Of a stretch of 64,000 nucleotides of DNA, positions 47,601 to 57,484 are shown piece by piece; position 1 is the first letter of the stretch; every line of letters starts with the position of its first letter. This DNA comes from Plasmopara viticola (lineage: Eukaryota; Oomycota; Peronosporomycetes; Peronosporales; Peronosporaceae), in assembly GCA_001695595.3 (NCBI GenBank), contig MBPM02000039.1, forward strand, positions 372,001 to 436,000, in the 5' to 3' direction. The notes under the pieces were generated by a model that was not told the origin of the DNA, did no database searches, and saw nothing but the letters and a program-made list of their open reading frames with translations. A program made the translations under genes and the position numbers.

Positions 47601-49846
47601 AAACAAAATTCCTGAAATATAGGTGCATTCATCTGCCCATCCGAGCGCTCTCTTGAGTGTGCCTATTAATGTGTCTGTTCACAACACCATCGTTGCTTGT
47701 TGGCATCGTCGCTCAATCGTGTATTGTGCTGGGGTTGCATTGGACAGACATGCGAAAACCGGTATAAGCCATACGATGCCGGTGATCTTCAGCAGTTATA
47801 ACGAAATTAGTCTTGAAATTGATGCCTTTCGATCTAGTCGATCCTTTTAAGACCGGGAATATGAGCAATATTTCATCAAGGACTTTCTATCTTTTGTCCT
47901 GACGAACAGTAGCATCTGACAGCACTTTTTATTTAATCCCACCCCTCTGATAATAGATTATCTCTCGAATAAATATAAATTACCGATCCACAACAATCAC
48001 ACAAACTGATCCTACTACTAAAAAGACTTTTTGGCTCTCGAAGGCCTGAGAGGGCGGCTGCATTTGCAGCCGCTTCTGATACCAAATAATCAACACACAT
48101 AACGGTGCTCGAGCTCTGCTAGTGAAGAATATGCTTAATAGCTATGACACCGATAACGGTAGTGCATACTATGTAGTCCAAGACGTTATAGCTAAGGCTT
48201 CCCCCTTAGCCACAACCCTCTTATCGCAATAGGGGGTGGAATGGCCACTAAGGCGGCCAAGATCACGAAGGGATCGCGTGACGTTCGTACTTTTTTTACC
48301 AAAGAGGTCATGGACACCCAACTGTAAAATCACCCTGCGAACACTTAGAGGATCAGTTCAAAGATTTGTTGTTTCTGTAAAGTTTAAATTGCGTCAGCAA
48401 TTATGCCTTTTTGCCTGCAAGCAAGGTTTACATGAGCTTAAGAATCATATTTATGGAATGAGAGATTTGTTGCCCTTATATTTGGAAGAATTGCTTTTCA
48501 AATAAGGCGACATGGATGTGTTTATCGATGGCCTAATAATCGACCCACCTCACACTGAATCTTCTAAACTGCAGAGAGTAAAGATCGTCAAGTATAGCCA
48601 CATACTGACACAATCGCTTTTTTGGAGTTCTATGGATGGAGGCTTTTTGTTATCATAAAAGACTGGTCGTAGCTGACTCGCGTCCATTATCAACGACTTT
48701 GAGCGCTGTTGAAGAAAGGAAAAAATGCGGCTTTGGCTGGGACACATAACTCGTGCCTTTTTTGATGGAGGTCGGCTAGGTAAGCCTTCGTCCAGTTATA
48801 GAATCTAAAAAATGCTGACAAGCCAATGTGAGAGACAAAAACAAACGCTAGTCATTGCTGACATTAAAGCGTCCTATTGAGGAAGAACGAAGTTATAGTG
48901 TGTGTTGATAAACACATTTAAAGTTGAGGTCTCGAGAGTTCGACAGCTCTGGAAAATAAAACCAGCAGAGGTGAACTGCTAGAAATACACGTAAGCGTAC
49001 AAGGGTAACAAACTCGATCAAGTTGTGATAGACGCCAATGCATCGCACAATTCTGCTCGCTGACAAGCGATTGCGTTTGATCAAAAAAGGTTGACTGATG
49101 CCCATTGAGAACTCATTGAAAGTAAGTAACTATCAATTGGACTATATGCTTAGATTCGAGATGGACCTGGTTATATATTCTAAGCACTTCGACAGCACAG
49201 ATTAATTACTTGTTGGACCAGTACGACTTGACCCTTGGCATGCCAGGGCCAGAAAGCACAATTTCTAGGGCAAGCCAATGGGTACCAGCATGCAACAAGG
49301 CTTTTAGGCTCTTGTCGTGCGTACGGCTGATTGAAAGAAGTAAGTATATAGTCGACTTAAATATAGGAATCAAATGTACTGATATCTCAAGAAGAGCAGA
49401 CGAGACGACGTCAATTCAGTATTCCTTGGCGAGTTTAAAATCGTGCTGGCAGCGCGGCCTCCGAAACGCCAAAAATTATTTACTCTAAAAGTAACATGGT
49501 TAAAAAAGAATGCCACAAACTGCGGGTAGTAAATTTCTGTAAGAGGGTAACATTGATTTTCAAGACACATTGGGTAGTAGAGGTCCTTAGACGGCTGGTA
49601 GCATAGGTACGCAATACAGCATCGATCTTCGACTAACGACCCTGTAGCTGGCAAACAGACCTTACCACACAGATTGTTGACAATACAACTGGTCTTCATG
49701 TAACGGCAGGTTCGCTCTAGCTAAAGACATACCCTACCAGAGATGTTAAAGTCGTTGCACCTTGAAGAATCTGAAGTTACTAAGGTTTTTGCTGAGTTGA
49801 AGCCGAGTATCTGTTCAAAGGTGCTGAAAGAGCCCTGGCACACGAC
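44692..49846 (-). mobile_element. R element copy 4 (in the left palindrome arm)
   Basis: Mirror copy of R copy 3, in minus orientation. Its terminal inverted repeats lie near 49.44-49.85 kb (GGTGCTGAAAGAGCCCTGGC at 49821) and 44.69-45.1 kb. It contains the nested WW element at 45303-46203. It lacks the 0.37-kb WY-like segment of copy 3: the sequence runs straight across that point near 48.57 kb. Confidence 0.65.
45303..46203 (-). mobile_element. 0.9-kb inverted-repeat element with WW-like gene fragment, left arm copy
   Basis: Ends are inverted repeats of about 65 bp: TAGGGAGACGGCATCGACAC at 45303 and, inverted, GGTGTTGATACCGGCTCCCTA ending at 46203. It is the mirror copy of 61625-62530. Its coding remnants read on the minus strand: the WW-like block has Arg instead of Trp (LPLDREQ), and the coiled-coil block near 45.8-45.64 kb still reads ATSALESKRDAHTETTRK. 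R copies 1 and 2 lack the element at this position. Confidence 0.7.
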
Positions 49847-50083
49847 AGTTACATTTTCACCGATTTGCATACTAAGGTAGGTCAAGGAATAGATATAGTC
49901 ACTGCCTGTTCAATTGAGTGCATAAACAGAATACACGTGCACAATAGACTGCACTTTCGAGACCAATCTACAAGATGGTTAAATACTTATAAATCAGTCA
50001 ACAAAGGGAAACTTTAATTTTCACTCACGCTTTCTTTAATTTTCACTCACCCGTTAATCAATTGGTCATATTTAGCATTTTTG

Positions 50084-50158
50084 ATCCGCAATCTAATACT
50101 TTATCCAATTAAGCTATAAGCATATATCAATTTTTTCTCCATGTATTAAAGATTTTTG
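50084..50158 (-). other. 75-bp insertion resembling a tRNA-Arg(GCG) half, possibly mitochondrial
   Basis: The left MULE end has 75 extra bases absent from the mirror end at 57.41 kb, flanked by a 7-base ATTTTTG repeat. On the minus strand it reads TAGCTTAATTGGATAAAGTA followed by TTAGATTGCGGAT, which forms a tRNA D arm and an anticodon arm with loop TTGCGGA (anticodon GCG, Arg), truncated in the 3' half of the anticodon stem. The very AT-rich body suggests organellar origin (a NUMT), which is an inference. Confidence 0.55.
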
Positions 50159-50210
50159 TAGTGCGCCACACTTATCCAAACACTTTAAATGCATGTATTT
50201 CGACATTTTT

Positions 50211-50990
50211 TTAGTAAGGTTCAATTTTATCAGCCGTGTGCTCACTTTCTATGAAGCAATACGCAAACGTAAAGGTATTGTTCGTTGCCGTAACGCCGAT
50301 AATATGAAGCAGGGGGAAGCCATACTTGTTCGTTTTGTAAGTTGCGTCAATGATCCAAACGCGGTTGGCAATATAATGTTGGCATATTTCTTTTGCCGAC
50401 GTTGAGACAATAAGTAAATGCGTGAGCTTCTGCTCCACATCATGCTGCGTGAAATACAGAGTCTTGCTTGCAAGGTTATCGAACAAAACGGTCAGAGGTG
50501 TCTGCCCTGCTAACAACCTATTTCGCTCCGCTATGCGAAGATTGTAAACGTCCTGTGCAGTCGAAATAATGCCATCATTTTGGCGCAGCGAGGTGATGAT
50601 GCGCCCAGGAGTCACCCCGGCGCATCCCAGAGTCAAAACTGCTGCATTTTGCTCTTCCGTCAGTCGTCGTCCTTGGGGATGCACTGAAACGTGCACAAAT
50701 GGTTCAGGATTGTGATCTCCGTTGTCGACTTCCACTTGCCAAAGTCCGCCCTCTAGCCGTATGCTTGCGGCGAATAAAGAACCAGTTGCCTTGATCGTTC
50801 CCACGCGCACCCTCTCTCTATCCAGACTTTGCTCCTTTCTCGTACGTCGTCCTTTGGAGCAGGTCAGGATAAGGGCCTTAACGGCGCCATCTCTTTTATT
50901 CCCAACCTTTCTGGTGTGCAACACTACAAGAGCATATCCTTCTGATAAAGAATATAAAAAAACGGCGTCTTTCGCCTCCTCTAAGGATTA
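50211..50990 (-). pseudogene. MULE transposase N-terminal part (FAR1-type finger plus start of DDE domain), left copy
   Basis: Frame open from about 50990 (SLEEAKDAVFLYSLSEGYAL) to a stop at 50211. Residues about 20-100 form a FAR1/WRKY-GCM1-type zinc finger (ILTCSKGRR ... WQVEVDNGDHNPEPF), in which the second His of the usual HNH is Pro. Near the C-terminus WIIDATYKTNKYGFPLLHII holds the first catalytic Asp of the MULE DDE domain. It stops shortly after, so the remaining two acidic residues are missing. Differs from the right-arm copy at a few residues only. Inactive. Confidence 0.85.
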
Positions 50991-51206
50991 GTAAGAAAGT
51001 GCAGGAGGGGGAGCTAGGCTGTTCATTGTGGGTGCTTAGTAGGATATGGGTGCGTAGAAGGATGTGGGAGTAGAAAGTGAGAGTAGGAAATGAGTTTAGT
51101 AATGAGTTTAGACTAAATGTGGCGCACTACAAAAATGCTAAACTGACCAATTGATCAACGGGTGAGTGAAAATTAATGAAAGGGTGAGTGGAAAATAAAG
51201 TTTTCC

Positions 51207-52330
51207 ACAGAAAAATGCAGTTGTTGTACACTAATGTTTGGTATACTTTCAAAGCCAGCTCTATGCAAGGTGCTGGGCAATAGGGCTTCACTTACGTAGA
51301 TGGGTGTATTGAATGATGAAACGGCATATTATACCCCAGTTAGGCGAATGACAAAGGTCAATGGTGATAATGATACCACAATGCAAACAAGTGCTCACGC
51401 TTCGGGTTTGGGAGCTCTTTCTGTCATACAGAACATCAGGTAATCTCTCTTGGCTTCCGATTGGCTGCAGTGACCGTTTAATGAAAAGTCGTTTAGATCT
51501 AACGAACATCGTCTTCAACGACAAACACCTCTTCTAGCTATACACCTTCAACCACATATACCTCCTAAACAGAATTTAAAATAACTATTTGGGGACAGAG
51601 ACAAAAAGATATTGGATGACTGTAAAGTTTCGGTGTGCAATCGCAATCTGAACTGCCGTTGCACTGATTTTAGCGCGGCAACCATGCTTTTGCCGATATC
51701 AGCTGAGAAAAATGGCTTTAACCTTCTTTCTTTTGCCAGCGAGCGCTCTTTGGCAATTAAAAGCCGGATATTTGCAAGCTGCACACGGTAAGCAAGCTGT
51801 CCTGGTCACCAAAACGAATATTCTGCGGTCGTCAAATTGTCTACCACTTCGCGAACGGCCAGCAAAGAGTCAAATATCCGACCTTTAATGTCATTCAAGT
51901 CCTTCAATCTGGAGACAAGGGAGCTGTAAGAGATTAAGTTGCGTGCAAAGTATGCGATTTCAGATTTGTGTGTCTACGAAACAGGTGCATTTTTGAGGTA
52001 GGCGGATACAACATTAATAGATTACAGCAGCCAATCCGAGACCAAGAGAAATGACTTAGGGATTCCATAAAGCGCATACTTTTTCGTCTACATAAAAATA
52101 GAGTTAGCGACTTTTCTACATATTAAATGGCGCTCCGAAGAATGAAGCATATTTGATAAAAACCTATACAATCGCAAAATCGGAAATGTATCGGAGTTAG
52201 TAAGGGGACGAATCGAATCTGATTTTATTATGTTCGAAGTTACACAACATGGGCTAGTATAATCTTCGTTGGAACATGACCACATAACTTACCATACCAC
52301 CTATGGCATCGTAAAGTTACAGGTATTTTT
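51207..52330. other. GIP 3' flank (left arm)
   Basis: No gene supported, although several open frames of 60-80 codons are present. All compared stretches are identical to the mirror region 55234-56357. Part of it (51.23-51.4 kb) is conserved downstream of other GIP copies. Confidence 0.55.
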
Positions 52331-53083
52331 TTAATGTAGCTGCGATCGAATCCAAGAAACCTCAGCCGACACGCGTTTGTACACCGATATGTCACGATCT
52401 CTGCTCTCTTGAGCATAAGAAGCCACACCCACTACCATGTCTTCACCAACATTTGGCTTATCCTTCAAAATCAGGGGGCCTCCAACATCATAACCATTGA
52501 GGCCCTTGCCTTGCACACCACCAGCACACAAATAATGACGATCAATGAAAGAAAAACCCGTTGCGTCGCGGCAGGCTCCGTTTTCGATTACTGGTAGAAC
52601 TACACTATGCAGGTTCGATAATCCGGCGTAGTCCATCTGTTTAGTACCACCCCATCCTAATGCAGTCGTCGAATCTCCCGTCTTGACTGTACCGGAAGAA
52701 TCGTCTGAGTTAGGCAGCTTTACTGGAGAAAAGCGGCTTTTTTCCTCAAGCTTCAATACGGCAAGATCGTAGGTGTAACCTTGAGCGAGATATTTTGGGT
52801 GAATACGCTTCTCAAGGATCGTAAACACATCGGCATTGCTCGTATTCTTATATGACTGCGCGCCCACGGTCACGCGAGTGACCCTTTGATCAAGGCATGA
52901 TGCAAGAGTGAGAACATGCCGTGAGTCGATTAAAACCGCACCACAAACAGGGTCACCACCATTGGAGAAGCTCAAATACGACGTGTAGCTGTACTTGCCA
53001 GCGGATACTTCCTCACCACCAAAAATGGCAGAGACTGACCCAATTGCCAGCGACCCGAGAACAGCAGTCGCTATTGTCTTCAT
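52331..53083 (-). CDS. Secreted glucanase-inhibitor-like serine protease homolog, palindrome left copy
   Basis: Single exon, 250 residues, amino-acid identical to the gene at 54481-55233. Signal peptide MKTIATAVLGSLAIGSVSA, then IFGG. S1A landmarks: CGAVLIDS (Cys47), LTLASC (Ser62 in place of His, Cys63), YDLAVLKL (Asp106 kept), LGWGG, ENGACR (Cys171), CAGG (Cys186) and YDVGGP (Val200 in place of Ser). Two of three catalytic residues are gone, so it is a pseudoprotease of the GIP type, expected in the apoplast to bind plant beta-glucanases (inferred from family). N-glycosylation site at N80. Transcribed away from the palindrome centre; its ATG is 1.4 kb from that of its twin. Confidence 0.9.
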   Translation of the reverse strand: MKTIATAVLGSLAIGSVSAIFGGEEVSAGKYSYTSYLSFSNGGDPVCGAVLIDSRHVLTLASCLDQRVTRVTVGAQSYKNTSNADVFTILEKRIHPKYLAQGYTYDLAVLKLEEKSRFSPVKLPNSDDSSGTVKTGDSTTALGWGGTKQMDYAGLSNLHSVVLPVIENGACRDATGFSFIDRHYLCAGGVQGKGLNGYDVGGPLILKDKPNVGEDMVVGVASYAQESRDRDISVYKRVSAEVSWIRSQLH

Positions 53084-53131
53084 GGTGGAGATATGCTGCG
53101 TCGTATTTGGACGTGATGCGTGAAGATGGAA

Positions 53132-53148
53132 GTAAATCGAGGAATGAA
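53132..53148 (-). promoter_or_regulatory. Oomycete initiator plus flanking element
   Basis: Mirror copy of 54416-54432. On the minus strand it reads TTCATTCCTCGATTTAC, about 62 bases before the ATG at 53083. Confidence 0.7.
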
Positions 53149-53636
53149 AGGTTCATTGACACGTTAGCTTGGATAAGCGGATGTTGACATTTTTGGTGAG
53201 AGGAGACGCCTGCCAGCCTCCTTCGAATTCTAGGACTTTAGCGTGGGTTCACGAGTCGGAGTCACTTAAAATATAGAAAGGGCGACCACAAGTCCTAAGC
53301 TTACTTTATTATGGCGTGCTTGTGGCGTCGGTGGCACCTACCGTAGTGCTTGTCAAAGATGCCACGTCAAGATCCATGGTCTCAGAAATCAACACTAGCT
53401 ACTTCTTAAAATGCTTTCAAGATCATTATTTACTTAATGCTGCTATCAAAGCGAAAGCGGATGCTAGTACTCTGAGATTGAATCATATACTTTGGCACAC
53501 TGCAACCCCTATTGCATACAGTCGAGCTCGCGATGTTAAAGGATCATTTAGGAAGAACTACATCCGTTTTCTATCTCTTCAACCCTCGACGGGTGTCAGA
53601 GATGGGTCCATAATCGGGATTACGGTCACTTTGGTT

Positions 53637-53927
53637 TCAATATAGTGTAATTGTACAGCCTTGCAATGCTTTACAGTACCTATGAAAAACAATTTCGTAA
53701 AGGCTATGTTCAGAATTAGATTTGTGCTAGCTCTTCAACAACCATCCTGCCGGATGTTGAACATTATGGACATTCTCGAGGTGTGGAAAGCACGCGCCGT
53801 GTTCGGATCAGGATCATTTCTTAATAGATCCAGACCGTAACGTAAAAAAAGCTTTCTTCAAGAGGCTGTCAAGAAAAGGTGACCCTGCACACATCCTATC
53901 GCTATTAAGGCGCTTTGCATGTCATGG
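53637..53927. repeat. Asymmetric centre of the palindrome
   Basis: About 290 bases present once, between the mirrored arms. In plus orientation it continues the upstream region of the right-hand GIP gene (53.65-54.48 kb matches 17.14-17.95 kb throughout). The left arm therefore breaks off at about 53636 within that homology: a fold-back inverted duplication with an unequal centre. No gene. Confidence 0.8.
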
Positions 53928-54415
53928 AATCCAAAGTGACCGTGATCCCGATTATGGACCCATCTCTGATACCCGTCGAGGGTTGAAGAGATGGAAAACG
54001 GATGTAGTACATCCTGTATGATTTTTTAACATCGCGAGCTCGACTGTATGCAATAGGGGTTGCAGTGTGCTAAAGTATGTGATGCAATCTCAGAGTACTA
54101 GCATCCGTTTTCGCTTTAATAGCAGCTTTAAGTAAATAATATTCTTGAAAGCATTTTAAAAATAGCTAGTGTTGATTTCTGAGACCATGGATCTTGACGT
54201 GGCATCTTTGACAAGCACTACGGTAGGTGCCGCCGAAGCCACTAGCACGACACAATAAAGTAAGCTTAGGACTTGTGGTCGCCCTTTCTATATTTTAAGT
54301 GACTCCGACTCGTGAACCCACGCTAAAGTCCTAGAATTCGAAGGAGGCTGGCAGGCGTCTCCTCTCACCAAAAATGTCAACATCCGCTTATCCAAGCTAA
54401 CGTGTCAATGAACCT

Positions 54416-54432
54416 TTCATTCCTCGATTTAC
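54416..54432 (+). promoter_or_regulatory. Oomycete initiator plus flanking element
   Basis: TTCATTCCTCGATTTAC fits the Phytophthora initiator (YTCATTYY) and flanking promoter region. The predicted start at about 54419 gives a 62-base leader to the ATG at 54481. Confidence 0.72.
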
Positions 54433-54480
54433 TTCCATCTTCACGCATCACGTCCAAATACGACGCAGCATATCTCCACC

Positions 54481-55233
54481 ATGAAGACAATAGCGACTGC
54501 TGTTCTCGGGTCGCTGGCAATTGGGTCAGTCTCTGCCATTTTTGGTGGTGAGGAAGTATCCGCTGGCAAGTACAGCTACACGTCGTATTTGAGCTTCTCC
54601 AATGGTGGTGACCCTGTTTGTGGTGCGGTTTTAATCGACTCACGGCATGTTCTCACTCTTGCATCATGCCTTGATCAAAGGGTCACTCGCGTGACCGTGG
54701 GCGCGCAGTCATATAAGAATACGAGCAATGCCGATGTGTTTACGATCCTTGAGAAGCGTATTCACCCAAAATATCTCGCTCAAGGTTACACCTACGATCT
54801 TGCCGTATTGAAGCTTGAGGAAAAAAGCCGCTTTTCTCCAGTAAAGCTGCCTAACTCAGACGATTCTTCCGGTACAGTCAAGACGGGAGATTCGACGACT
54901 GCATTAGGATGGGGTGGTACTAAACAGATGGACTACGCCGGATTATCGAACCTGCATAGTGTAGTTCTACCAGTAATCGAAAACGGAGCCTGCCGCGACG
55001 CAACGGGTTTTTCTTTCATTGATCGTCATTATTTGTGTGCTGGTGGTGTGCAAGGCAAGGGCCTCAATGGTTATGATGTTGGAGGCCCCCTGATTTTGAA
55101 GGATAAGCCAAATGTTGGTGAAGACATGGTAGTGGGTGTGGCTTCTTATGCTCAAGAGAGCAGAGATCGTGACATATCGGTGTACAAACGCGTGTCGGCT
55201 GAGGTTTCTTGGATTCGATCGCAGCTACATTAA
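54481..55233 (+). CDS. Secreted glucanase-inhibitor-like serine protease homolog, palindrome right copy
   Basis: Single exon, 250 residues, identical to the left copy, including Ser62 and Val200 at the catalytic His and Ser positions and the retained Asp106. The start is the signal-peptide Met, preceded by CACC and by a good initiator. Divergent head-to-head arrangement with the left copy across the palindrome centre doubles the dose of one isoform. The rest of the GIP set in this window differs from it clearly in protein sequence, so the identity of the pair is local to the palindrome. Confidence 0.9.
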   Translation: MKTIATAVLGSLAIGSVSAIFGGEEVSAGKYSYTSYLSFSNGGDPVCGAVLIDSRHVLTLASCLDQRVTRVTVGAQSYKNTSNADVFTILEKRIHPKYLAQGYTYDLAVLKLEEKSRFSPVKLPNSDDSSGTVKTGDSTTALGWGGTKQMDYAGLSNLHSVVLPVIENGACRDATGFSFIDRHYLCAGGVQGKGLNGYDVGGPLILKDKPNVGEDMVVGVASYAQESRDRDISVYKRVSAEVSWIRSQLH

Positions 55234-56357
55234 AAAAATACCTGTAACTTTACGATGCCATAGGTGGTATGGTAAGTTATGTGGTCATGTTCCAACGAAG
55301 ATTATACTAGCCCATGTTGTGTAACTTCGAACATAATAAAATCAGATTCGATTCGTCCCCTTACTAACTCCGATACATTTCCGATTTTGCGATTGTATAG
55401 GTTTTTATCAAATATGCTTCATTCTTCGGAGCGCCATTTAATATGTAGAAAAGTCGCTAACTCTATTTTTATGTAGACGAAAAAGTATGCGCTTTATGGA
55501 ATCCCTAAGTCATTTCTCTTGGTCTCGGATTGGCTGCTGTAATCTATTAATGTTGTATCCGCCTACCTCAAAAATGCACCTGTTTCGTAGACACACAAAT
55601 CTGAAATCGCATACTTTGCACGCAACTTAATCTCTTACAGCTCCCTTGTCTCCAGATTGAAGGACTTGAATGACATTAAAGGTCGGATATTTGACTCTTT
55701 GCTGGCCGTTCGCGAAGTGGTAGACAATTTGACGACCGCAGAATATTCGTTTTGGTGACCAGGACAGCTTGCTTACCGTGTGCAGCTTGCAAATATCCGG
55801 CTTTTAATTGCCAAAGAGCGCTCGCTGGCAAAAGAAAGAAGGTTAAAGCCATTTTTCTCAGCTGATATCGGCAAAAGCATGGTTGCCGCGCTAAAATCAG
55901 TGCAACGGCAGTTCAGATTGCGATTGCACACCGAAACTTTACAGTCATCCAATATCTTTTTGTCTCTGTCCCCAAATAGTTATTTTAAATTCTGTTTAGG
56001 AGGTATATGTGGTTGAAGGTGTATAGCTAGAAGAGGTGTTTGTCGTTGAAGACGATGTTCGTTAGATCTAAACGACTTTTCATTAAACGGTCACTGCAGC
56101 CAATCGGAAGCCAAGAGAGATTACCTGATGTTCTGTATGACAGAAAGAGCTCCCAAACCCGAAGCGTGAGCACTTGTTTGCATTGTGGTATCATTATCAC
56201 CATTGACCTTTGTCATTCGCCTAACTGGGGTATAATATGCCGTTTCATCATTCAATACACCCATCTACGTAAGTGAAGCCCTATTGCCCAGCACCTTGCA
56301 TAGAGCTGGCTTTGAAAGTATACCAAACATTAGTGTACAACAACTGCATTTTTCTGT
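55234..56357. other. GIP 3' flank (right arm)
   Basis: Mirror of 51207-52330; no gene supported. Confidence 0.55.
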
Positions 56358-57484
56358 GGAAAACTTTATTTTCCACTCACCCTTTCATTAATTTTCACTC
56401 ACCCGTTGATCAATTGGTCAGTTTAGCATTTTTGTAGTGCGCCACATTTAGTCTAAACTCATTACTAAACTCATTTCCTACTCTCACTTTCTACTCCCAC
56501 ATCCTTCTACGCACCCATATCCTACTAAGCACCCACAATGAACAGCCTAGCTCCCCCTCCTGCACTTTCTTACTAATCCTTAGAGGAGGCGAAAGACGCC
56601 GTTTTTTTATATTCTTTATCAGAAGGATATGCTCTTGTAGTGTTGCACACCAGAAAGGTTGGGAATAAAAGAGATGGCGCCGTTAAGGCCCTTATCCTGA
56701 CCTGCTCCAAAGGACGACGTACGAGAAAGGAGCAAAGTCTGGATAGAGAGAGGGTACGCGTGCGAACGATCAAGGCAACTGGTTGTTTATTCGCCGCAAG
56801 CATACGGCTAGAGGGCGGACTTTGGCAAGTGGAAGTGGACAACGGAGAATACAATCATGATCCATTTGTGCACGTTTCAGTGCATCCACAAGGACGACGA
56901 CTGACGGAAGAGCAAAATGCAGCAGTTTTGACTCTGGGATGCGCCGGGGTGACTCCTGGGCGCATCATCACCTCGCTGCGCCAAAATGATGGCATTATTT
57001 CGACTGCACAGGACGTTTACAATCTTCGCATAGCGGAGCGAAATAGGTTGTTAGCAGGGCAGACACCTCTGACCGTTTTGTTCGATAACCTTGCAAGCAA
57101 GACTCTGTATTTCACGCAGCATGATGTGGAGCAGAAGCTCACGCATTTACTTATTGTCTCGACGTCGGCAAAAGAAATATGCCAACATTATATTGCCAAC
57201 CGCGTTTGGATCATTGACGCAACTTACAAAACGAACAAGTATGGCTTCCCCCTGCTTCATATTATCGGCGTTACGGCAACGAACAATACCTTTACGTTTG
57301 CGTATTGCTTCATAGAAAGTGAGCACACGGCTGATAAAATTGAACCTTACTAAAAAAAATGTCGAAATACATGCATTTAAAGTGTTTAGATAAGTGTGGC
57401 GCACTACAAAAATGCTAAATATGACCAATTGATCAACGGGTAAGTGAAAATATAAGAAAGCGTGAGTGAAAATTAAAGTTTTCC
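56358..57484 (+). mobile_element. Truncated MULE, right palindrome arm
   Basis: 1127 bp. The left end GGAAAACTTTATTTTCCACT (56358) and the inverted right end ...TTAAAGTTTTCC (57484) start inverted repeats of about 100 bp with the shared blocks TCACTCACCCGTTGATCAAT and TTGTAGTGCGCCACA. The flanks outside show no matching 8-11 bp duplication. The transposase gene inside is cut off after the first catalytic region, so the element has lost most of its middle. Confidence 0.78.
56574..57353 (+). pseudogene. MULE transposase N-terminal part, right copy
   Basis: Open from about 56574 to a stop at 57353, about 260 residues. FAR1-type zinc finger: GYALVVLHTRKVGNK, ILTCSKGRRTRKE, TIKATGCLFAAS and WQVEVDNGEYNHDPF; Tyr stands where the first His of HNH is usual. 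Next comes a helical part (LTEEQNAAVLTLGCAGVTPG). The first DDE motif is WIIDATYKTNKYGFPLLHII, followed by TATNNTFTFAYCFIESEHTA. The protein ends abruptly at EPY, so two catalytic acids are missing. The sequence is largely undamaged otherwise, suggesting a young deletion derivative. Confidence 0.87.

Larger units (their letters stand above)
50007..51206 (-). mobile_element. Truncated MULE, left palindrome arm
   Basis: About 1.2 kb bounded by inverted repeats of roughly 100 bp, each containing CACTCACCCGTT, GATCAATTGGTCA-like and TAGTGCGCCACA blocks (50007-50172 including an insert, and about 51110-51206). It encloses the 5' part of a Mutator-like transposase gene. No target duplication is visible; the flanks differ, so the element may lie at a rearrangement border. 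Confidence 0.75.
43830..53636. repeat. Left arm of a giant palindrome
   Basis: The arm is the reverse complement of 53928-64000 and probably continues past the window on the other side. Mirror positions add up to 107564 from 50159 to 53636, about 107490 just outside the left-arm tRNA-like insert, and about 107828 further out, because each arm has private insertions. All compared stretches from about 50.82 to 53.63 kb are identical to their mirror; the MULE region shows a few substitutions; outside about 50.0 kb there are many substitutions and indels. The left end at 43.83 kb is only where the mirror partner leaves the window. Confidence 0.9.

Noticed and set aside
51288..52285. Small open frames of 60-80 codons in the GIP 3' flanks
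   Set aside because: They are identical in both arms only because the DNA is identical; no motif, no initiator element and no conservation in the more diverged 3' flank at 41.9-42.1 kb.
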